A stretch of DNA of 64,000 nucleotides from Protea cynaroides. Taxonomy: Eukaryota > Streptophyta > Magnoliopsida > Proteales > Proteaceae. This document shows, in pieces, positions 57,441 to 64,000 of this stretch (positions are counted from its first letter, which is position 1; each line of letters starts with the position of its first letter). Below the pieces are notes generated by a model. That model had not been told where the DNA came from. It worked only from the letters and a program-made list of their open reading frames with translations, and did not search any database. The translations under genes were made by a program, and so were the position numbers. Location of the stretch: the NCBI GenBank assembly GCA_028583415.1, contig CM053265.1, forward strand, positions 35,132,873 to 35,196,872. The letters are read 5' to 3'.

Positions 57441-58489
57441 CAGCTTTGTCAGGCTGGACCAAAATGGGCACATAGGGCACTGTACTTACTCAAAAAATTC
57501 TTAACAGATATCCCTGGAAAGAAGACTCAGAGGCTAACATTTTGTCCCAAGGAAGCTATTCCTAAAAGAGACCATAGGCAGGTCGAAAACATTCCCCAAG
57601 TACAGGTAAATACACTGGTCAGGTCTGTTCCAGATTTTTGACCAGTTGCACCATAAATTTCAAATAAAATTCTATTCTTAATGAAAATTAAATATAGACA
57701 TATGTCTATGTAGAAAACTATCTGATCTAAAATTTCATTAAGAAAAACAAGTTAAAACAGTATATTTTTCTTGTGAAAAATGACTCTTTTCAATCATGCA
57801 AATCAGCACATCATGACAGATCTGAAATCAAAGCTCTATGCACTTAAAAATTGATATCAATTCAAGGAAAAATGGATAAAATATGAAACCAGTGCCATTT
57901 TTTAGAAGACTTTCATGTCTAAAAAGTTCATGTAAAGTGGATTTTCTGATTATGGCCATAAGGCCTTTGTCTAGAGACTTTCCGATGGAGGATTGCATTA
58001 CATCCGAGAAAAATAGCAATGTCAAAGACAAATTTTTTGATATATTTCCCCAATTTCAAATGGAACGAAATTTTTAGGGTAGTCTTATATCATATCAGAG
58101 AGACTCCCATAAAATTTTGGGCTTCAAAATCTTAGAAAAAATACATATGATGTACGTCCTAAGTTTGAACCCTAAATCTGGAATTTTCAGATCAGAAAAT
58201 CACTTTATGAAATTTACAAAAAACATCAAACATCATTGTATATCAATCAAAAATTCATCATTGAATAGCTTAGACAAATTATCATTCATGAAAAATGTTA
58301 GACATAGGCATCCTAACATTAACAAGCATGTAATAGAGCATTCATGATTGAGATTTCATGAAAATTAGCCTTTTTCAAGCAAAATTGGCATTCGGGCATT
58401 ATAACGACCTCTAAATTTGTTTAGAGTACTAACCTTGGGCTCAAATCGAGCGAAACCGTTGATGAAGGGTGATTGGGGGTTGTATCAAT

Positions 58490-59260
58490 CCCCTTTGAAT
58501 GTGAATCCTCCTTCTCCTCTCTTTTGCTTCTTTCTCTCTTCTCTTTCTCTCTTTTCTTCTTCTCTTTTCTTTCTTTTCTCTTTTCTCTCTCTTTCTTTCT
58601 TCCTCTCTCACGTTTTCTCTCTCTCACTCACATTTCTCTCTCTCACCCACGTTCCCCTCTCTCTCTGGTCTAGAAAAGGATCCCTCCTCTCTCCTATTTA
58701 TAATTTTTCACTCATTTTCTAGAAGATCCTTCTTTCCTTTTCTTCTTTTTTCTAGAAAATCGATTTTTCTCCCCATTTTTTCTTCTTTCCTTTCTTTTCT
58801 TCCTCTCTCACGTTTTTTCTTCTTCCTTTCTTTCCTTTTTCTCATTCTTCTTCTAGAAAACCCCTTCTCTTTCACGTCTTTTTCTCTCCCCTTTTTCCTT
58901 TTTCTTCTCCAAGATCTTTTAGATTTCATCTCAACCCTAAAGCCTCCTTCTCTTTCACGTCTCTCTCTCTCCTCTTTCCTTTTTCTTCTTCAAGATCTTT
59001 TGGATTTCATCTCAACCCTAAAGCCTCATTCTCTTTCACGTCTCCTCTCTCTCCTCTTTCCTTTTTCTTCTCCAAGATCTTTTAGATTTCATCTCAACCC
59101 TAAAGCCTCCTTCTCTTTCACGTCTCCTCTCTCTCCTCTTTCCTTTTTCTTCTCCAAGATCTTTTAGATTATCTCAAAACCCTAAATCCCCTTCTCTTTC
59201 ACGTTTTCTCTCTCCCCTCTTTCATTTTTTTTCTTAAAATCTTTTGGATTATCATTTACA
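58490..59260. repeat. Pyrimidine-rich tract with 80-bp tandem repeats
   Basis: The plus strand is almost all C and T from 58490. From 58857 an 80-base unit (AACCCTAAAGCCTCCTTCTC ... CAAGATCTTTT) repeats at 58857, 58933, 59014, 59096 and 59178. Long open frames on both strands here are low-complexity artefacts. Confidence 0.85.
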
Positions 59261-59261
59261 T

Positions 59262-59304
59262 ATAATAATATATATTATATACATATATACACATATATTT
59301 TATA

Positions 59305-59354
<50 letters not shown>

Positions 59355-59385
59355 TATAATATATATAATATATATAAATACTATG
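59262..59385. repeat. AT-rich microsatellite
   Basis: (TA)n of about 21 units at 59310-59351 within imperfect ATATAT sequence. Confidence 0.9.
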
Positions 59386-59561
59386 CACATGAATGAACCG
59401 GTTCGAAACGGGTTGAGACCGACTTAGGTTGACCGAGTTAAACCGATATGGGTTGAGCTAGGTTGGACCAAAATTGGCTTGAACCGAGTTGGACCGGATT
59501 GATTGGAATTAATCGGGTTTTCTCTCCTTGTCATTTCATGGGTCATTTCCGCTGTCATCCC

Positions 59562-59880
59562 GCATGGAATTTTTCGATGGCCTCTATTCCAAATTTTTTG
59601 CGTTCATTTTGTAGAACATTGAAAATGAGGAATATAGGAACTGGAATCACCTGAATCCGATGTAGAACGGAAAAGATATGCAACTTTGAAGTTCTGACGA
59701 TAATTTTGCATGCAAGCTTGCATGGGACCCACTGGTGACTTCTACCTGGGATTTTTTACGTCCATTTTGTAGAACATCATGAATGAAGAATAATGGTCTT
59801 GGGATCATCTGAATCCGATGTCGGATGATTAAGATATGATGATTTGAAATTCAAACGATCCGACTTAGGATAATTTGCAC
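59562..59880. repeat. About 159-bp tandem repeats, 2 units
   Basis: Units start at 59562 and about 59721; homologous to the 4-unit array at 9-660. Confidence 0.8.
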
Positions 59881-60210
59881 GAAGGCCCCTGGGATTATTT
59901 ATAATAACTTCATAAACCTCCCTTATATGTATCATCCGACTAAAATGGTCATATCTTCTTCATTTGATATCAGAATTGAGCAATTCTGGTCTCATTTCGA
60001 AGATAATTCTATGACCTATGCATCCATGCAAAATTATAACCCATGACCTTGCTGTGGACCCATTGAAAACTTCCTCAAATTCACAGACCCATTGAAAACT
60101 TCCTCAAATTCGCAGTCAAAAATCCAAACTTTCGATCATCTTTCTCCTTTTGTTGTCCACACACCCGCAGGGCTTTGTTTAGCTGGGATGGCAAAAATGG
60201 GGTGCTTACA

Positions 60211-60225
60211 GATGCCCCTCTTCGG
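60211..60225 (-). promoter_or_regulatory. Polypurine tract of the Tat element
   Basis: The minus strand reads CCGAAGAGGGGCATC directly before TGTAAGC of the LTR. Confidence 0.85.
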
Positions 60226-60925
60226 CCGAGATTGTGGGCAATTGAGACCGAAGACAAAAGTGGCCCATTTTTGCATTATTCTGCACTTGATCTGGATTAT
60301 AACATTGTTCCCTTGAATTGATGCTGTAAACTTTTTTTTTTTTTTTACACTGTACAACAAAAAAATGTAGATGTCAAGCTCCTTGAGTAGCGACCTTATC
60401 AGGTCTATGACTTTGGCTCAAGACCGCTCATGGTGTAACTGTAGACGTCAAGCTTCTTGAGTAGCGACCCTATCAGGTCTGTGACTTTGGCTCAAGACCG
60501 CTCATGATGTAACTGTAACTGTGCTTTGTGCTCTGAATTTATAACCTCTGAATGTATAGCCTTTGGCTGTGTAGCCTTTGGATGTGTAGCCTTTGGATGT
60601 GTAGCCTTTGGACCGAATTTGGGGTGTCCCAAATTGCCTACGTATCCTTTGGGATTTCCGTCCCTCCAGAATCAGGTTCCGCGTAGTTCGGGACGGTTGT
60701 TGTGTGTGTGTGTTTTTTTTTTTTTTTTTTTTTTTTGCAGTGTTCTATCTGTAAATTAATCCATCGTGAGTACGCTACCGAAGGATGCCTACAAAGGTGC
60801 AAATCCACAACTACATAAGTCATAAGCATATCCAACGGGCTTTCTTAGGCCGTAATTACTCAGACTCATTCTGATCACACTTCTGCTAATGCACATATTT
60901 TCATTGTATTACCATGTCTGGGTTT

Positions 60926-60957
<32 letters not shown>

Positions 60958-61450
60958 GCCAACCGAAAGTATGAGAGAAATCAATGGCCTGAATAGGCTG
61001 ATAAGAAACTGTTCCAAATGGGTCAGCCATCTAGGAGAATGTTTGGTTGTTTATGTAGAATGGCCTGATCTCCACTAGGAGATGCCATTTTGGCTTATAA
61101 AAAAAGGACCAGTAGAACTCTCGGACACCGTTTGGACTAATGAACGGCCGATGTGAGTTTTGGTCAGAGTTGTTATGATTATTTTCAGAATGGCATGCTC
61201 ACTAGAGTCATATCAGAGATGTAAAACAAGGGCTTGATGTGAAACTCTAGAATGACCGTCGAATTGTTAGACGGGAGATAGAGTTCTTGCCTAAAATCAG
61301 GAATTCCTTTCCCTAACAATCGATGAATTGATGTATTATCCCTTTATGATGAAAGTTGTTATCTCATCTGAAAGTTTAGTCCAACCTTACTGTGAGACCT
61401 ACCATATGGCCAAGTCAGCTTACCTCAAGCCTGTAAACGGAAGCCTGTCC

Positions 61451-61486
<36 letters not shown>

Positions 61487-61495
61487 GTATGTAGG
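60226..61495 (-). other. Non-coding 3' region of the Tat element
   Basis: No gene. It holds four long T runs on the plus strand (near 60330, 60713, 60931 and 61452), a 74-base tandem duplication (units from 60367 and 60441) and a 17-base unit GTAGCCTTTGGATGT repeated about four times (60552-60612). Such spacers between integrase and the LTR are usual in Tat elements. Confidence 0.7.
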
Positions 61496-64000
61496 CTACA
61501 CGTAATACCGCTTTACTTGATCCAGATTTGTCAAGTATGGTAATTCATCTCCGCTCAGGTTAGACAGACGAACAGCCTTCCCTGGTAATATTTCCTTGAC
61601 GATGTATGGTCCGCTCCAGTTTAGACGAAACTTGCCCCTTGGATCTTGTGTTGGTGCTCTCTGTTCTTTTAGCACTAAATCACCAATTGCTAAATGACGG
61701 ATTCGGACCTTCTTGTTGAATGTATTTTCTATTCTCCGCTGGTACTTTTTTATGTTGTCTGCCGCCCTAATTCTTCTTTCGTCTATGAGGCTTAATTCAT
61801 CGTATCTAGCTTGCAACCACTCAGTCTCAGGGATCTTGCATTCCATTGCTACCCTTAGTGATTGCACCTCCAACTCAACAGGGAGTACTGCTTCCATGCC
61901 ATAGACCAAGGAGTAAGGTGTTGCCCAAAGTGCATATGGGAGCTTGTCTGCCCAATCAGCATTGGTTTGTGCCATCTTTTGTAAAATAACTTTTATGTTC
62001 TTATTGGCTACTTCGACTGCCCCATTTGTCTGTGGTCTATATGGGGAGGATCTATGTCTCTTGATGTGGAATTTGTCGCATAGTTCCTCCACTTTACCCC
62101 TGAAGTGTTGTCCTTGATCAGAAATAAGAGCTTGAGGCACTCCGTGTCGACAGATGATCTGCTCTTGTAGGAATTTTGCCACTTTGTTTGCTGTGAGTTT
62201 TGCATATGCTTGGGCTTCCACCCATTTTGTAAAGTAATCAATAGCTACCAAAATAAACTCTTGACCACTTGATGCTTTAGGATGTATCTTGCCGATCACA
62301 TCAATGCCCCAAGTCGAGAAAGGCCATGGGGAGCTGAGCGTGTGCAATTCCGTCGGAGGTACATGTATCAAATTGGAAAATATTTGGCATTTGTGGCATT
62401 TCTTTACATATTCTACACAGTCTGCCTCCATTGTGTTCCAGAAGTACCCTAGTCGGAGGATTTTCTTTGCAAGGATTCTAGCATTCATATGGGGGCCACA
62501 CACTCCTTGGTGTACTTGTTCGATGACATTTTGCGCTTGCTCTTCATCAACACATACTAGTTGTATCCCTTCATAAGATCGTTTGTACAATATGTCTTCG
62601 CATAACACAAATTGAGAGGCATATCTTCTCAAGAATTTCTTGTCTCCTACCGAAGCATCAATGGGGTACTTTCCTTCTTTGATGAAATCCACAATTGGCG
62701 CAAACCAAGGGCCACCATCGATTGTCAAGGCATTGATTTCTCCCACGTGTGCAGCTTGTGTTCTTCTTTCAATTATCAAAGGTTTGATCTTCTCTGCTGG
62801 ATCATCTCCAATCATTGATGCTAGGGTAGCCAATGCATCAGCATATGTATTAGTATCTCTGGATGAGTAATCAAACTCTATCTGCTCAAAGCTTTGGGCC
62901 AATGTTGTTGCACATTCTTTGTAGGGTATCGATTTTTCATCCTTGGTCCTCCAATCTTCTCTAATTTGATAGATGACAACAGAAGAATCACCATATACTT
63001 TTAGTTTCTTGACGCCAATGGCTAATGCCGCTTTCAAACTCATAATGCACGCTTCATACTCTGCAATATTGTTTGTGCAATCAAATTCCAAACGGAAAGC
63101 AAATGGCATAAATGTACCCTCTGGGTCTATGAATAATACTCCTGCACCGTATCCTCTGTGATTGGCTGCTCCATCAAAGAACATAAGCCATGTATCTGTT
63201 TGTCTCTCTTCTTGAGTCACATGTACCTCCTCATCTGGAAACACATCTTCTAAGTGTTGGAAACTATCTTCTACTGGAGGCGCAGACAAATGTTCAGCTA
63301 TCGCACTCCCTTTTATGGACTTCTGAGTGGTGTATGTGATGTCAAATTCTGATAATAGCAATAACCATCTGGCCGTTCTTCCTGTAAGGGCAGGCTTCTC
63401 AAATAAGTATTTCAATGGGTCCATCCGAGAGATTAGTATGATATGATATGAGAGCATGTAATGCCTCAATCTCTTTGTCACCCAAACTAAAGCAGTACAT
63501 GTCTTCTCCAATGAGGTGTAATTGGCTTCATATCCGGTGAACTTCTTGCTTAAGTAGTAGATTGCTTTCTCTGTTCGCCCATCTGAGTCATGTTGCGTGA
63601 GCATTGTTCCCATAGAATTGTCCAATACTGACAAGTATAGTAGCAGGGGTCTCCCAGGCACTGGAGGCACAAGGACCGGTGGATTCATCAGATATGTCCT
63701 GATTTTTTCGAACGCCATTTGACACTGAGGGTTCCAAGTCTTTGGCTGATTCTTCCTCAACAGCTTGAATATTGGGTCACATGTGGCTGTGAGGTGTGCA
63801 ATGAATCTGTTTATGTATTGTAATCTTCCCAAAAATCCCCTTATTTCTTTTTCAGTCCTTGGTGGCGGCATATCTGTTATAGCTTTGATTTTTAATGGAT
63901 TTATCTCAATGCCTCTGTGGCTAACCATGAAACCCAACATCTTCCCTACTGTCATTCCAAACGCACATTTTTGCGGGTTCAGTCTCAACTTATATTGCTT
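61496..64000 (-). CDS. Tat pol polyprotein, C-terminal part (RT end, RNase H, extra RNase H, integrase)
   Basis: An open frame of 835 codons from the right edge to TAG at 61496; no internal stop. In order: RT end (KQYKMRLNPQKCAFG, FLGRLQYINRF), RNase H (YLSKKFTGYEANY), extra RNase H (WLMFFDGAANHRGYGAG, NIAEYEACI, VYGDSSVVI, NTYADALATLAS, keeping the D-E-D-D pattern), integrase finger (HQGVCGPHMNARIL ... CHKCQIF), integrase core with GIDVIG, ALISDQGQHF and NGAVEVANK (D-D-E present), and a C-terminal GPYIVKEILPGKAVRL. It makes cDNA and inserts it. The extra RNase H is diagnostic for the Tat lineage. Its integrity suggests a recent insertion. The N-terminal part lies outside the window. Confidence 0.95.
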   Translation of the reverse strand, partial: KQYKLRLNPQKCAFGMTVGKMLGFMVSHRGIEINPLKIKAITDMPPPRTEKEIRGFLGRLQYINRFIAHLTATCDPIFKLLRKNQPKTWNPQCQMAFEKIRTYLMNPPVLVPPVPGRPLLLYLSVLDNSMGTMLTQHDSDGRTEKAIYYLSKKFTGYEANYTSLEKTCTALVWVTKRLRHYMLSYHIILISRMDPLKYLFEKPALTGRTARWLLLLSEFDITYTTQKSIKGSAIAEHLSAPPVEDSFQHLEDVFPDEEVHVTQEERQTDTWLMFFDGAANHRGYGAGVLFIDPEGTFMPFAFRLEFDCTNNIAEYEACIMSLKAALAIGVKKLKVYGDSSVVIYQIREDWRTKDEKSIPYKECATTLAQSFEQIEFDYSSRDTNTYADALATLASMIGDDPAEKIKPLIIERRTQAAHVGEINALTIDGGPWFAPIVDFIKEGKYPIDASVGDKKFLRRYASQFVLCEDILYKRSYEGIQLVCVDEEQAQNVIEQVHQGVCGPHMNARILAKKILRLGYFWNTMEADCVEYVKKCHKCQIFSNLIHVPPTELHTLSSPWPFSTWGIDVIGKIHPKASSGQEFILVAIDYFTKWVEAQAYAKLTANKVAKFLQEQIICRHGVPQALISDQGQHFRGKVEELCDKFHIKRHRSSPYRPQTNGAVEVANKNIKVILQKMAQTNADWADKLPYALWATPYSLVYGMEAVLPVELEVQSLRVAMECKIPETEWLQARYDELSLIDERRIRAADNIKKYQRRIENTFNKKVRIRHLAIGDLVLKEQRAPTQDPRGKFRLNWSGPYIVKEILPGKAVRLSNLSGDELPYLTNLDQVKRYYV

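Larger units (their letters stand above)
55806..60210 (-). repeat. Tat 3' LTR, about 4.4 kb
   Basis: It runs TGTAAGCACC at 60210 to TTGTCCTCACA at 55806, with TG...CA ends. A primer-site-like GGTGGCGACTCC sits inside it, on the minus strand near 55905-55894, about 90 bases before the end. If that were the real primer site the LTR would end near 55905 instead; I prefer 55806 because of the clean TG/CA ends and the junction with element A pol. It contains several tandem arrays listed separately. Confidence 0.8.
55806..64000 (-). mobile_element. Tat-lineage LTR retrotransposon, 3' part, apparently young
   Basis: On the minus strand: pol from beyond the right edge to 61496, a non-coding stretch, polypurine tract at about 60225-60211, and the 3' LTR 60210-55806. 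It is inserted in the integrase of element A. The extra RNase H domain between RNase H and integrase and the long LTR mark the Tat lineage (Ogre/Retand/Grande relatives). The 5' LTR, gag and the second target duplication lie right of the window. Confidence 0.9.

Noticed and set aside
58421..58929. Long Lys/Arg/Glu-rich and Ser/Leu/Phe-rich open frames on both strands
   Set aside because: They arise from the pyrimidine-rich tract inside the Tat LTR; no start context, no complex sequence and no conservation as protein.
60367..60612. A CRISPR-like array of short repeats
   Set aside because: Two 74-base and four 17-base adjacent tandem copies without unique spacers, in a eukaryotic element.

Overview
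The window is plant nuclear repeat DNA. I see no host gene, tRNA, rRNA or CRISPR array; nearly every base can be assigned to nested LTR retrotransposons. Two Ty3/gypsy lineages are present. One is a chromovirus of Tekay/Del type: a Gag with a CCHC knuckle, then protease, RT, RNase H and integrase with a C-terminal chromodomain-like tail, a tRNA-Met primer site, and LTRs of about 2.3 kb. The other is the Tat lineage, with an extra archaeal-type RNase H before integrase and a 4.4 kb LTR. This combination points to a flowering plant; the species cannot be told from the sequence.

Layout, left to right. 1-986 is the start of a Tat LTR on the minus strand. It cuts an older element of different family (987-3799: LTR, primer site, broken gag). 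That one sits just upstream of an antisense gene in a very old Tekay-like element (G, 3800-6710). G's LTR is interrupted by the main host element A (plus strand, 6711-55805 with interruptions). A contains element F (10992-22812, plus) in its leader and element B (25572-53624, minus) in its RT, the latter with a GAACT target duplication. B's 5' LTR is broken twice: by a truncated plus LTR (C, 36214-40269, itself holding solo LTR D with GTCAT duplications) and by complete element E (40720-52752, plus, CTGGG duplications). A's integrase is then cut at 55805 by a minus-strand Tat element whose 3' LTR is 55806-60210 and whose pol runs off the right edge with an open reading frame of at least 835 codons.

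The Tekay-like family has several features I do not recognise from standard descriptions. (1) A 69-73 base GT-AG intron-like insert sits exactly between Gag and protease in all four gag-pol copies; it carries stop codons, and removing it restores one Gag-Pol frame. (2) A second gene of about 430-470 codons lies between the primer site and gag, always antisense to gag-pol. (3) A splice-donor-like site in the LTR and a splice-acceptor-like site just before gag would together remove the primer site, a covarying hairpin and the antisense gene from a translated mRNA. (4) The LTR carries a 45-codon open tail ending CECNSCVFD whose length and stop are kept in 8 of 10 LTR copies. (5) Short GGGTCGA/TCGACCC clusters and a four-copy AACGTTAACC motif mark the LTRs.

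All Tekay-like copies in the window are broken by stops and frameshifts, many of them C-to-T type changes. By eye, LTR pair divergence is lowest in F (about 2-3%), then E (about 6%), then B (about 8%), which fits E being nested in B. The Tat element at the right is the only one with an unbroken reading frame.
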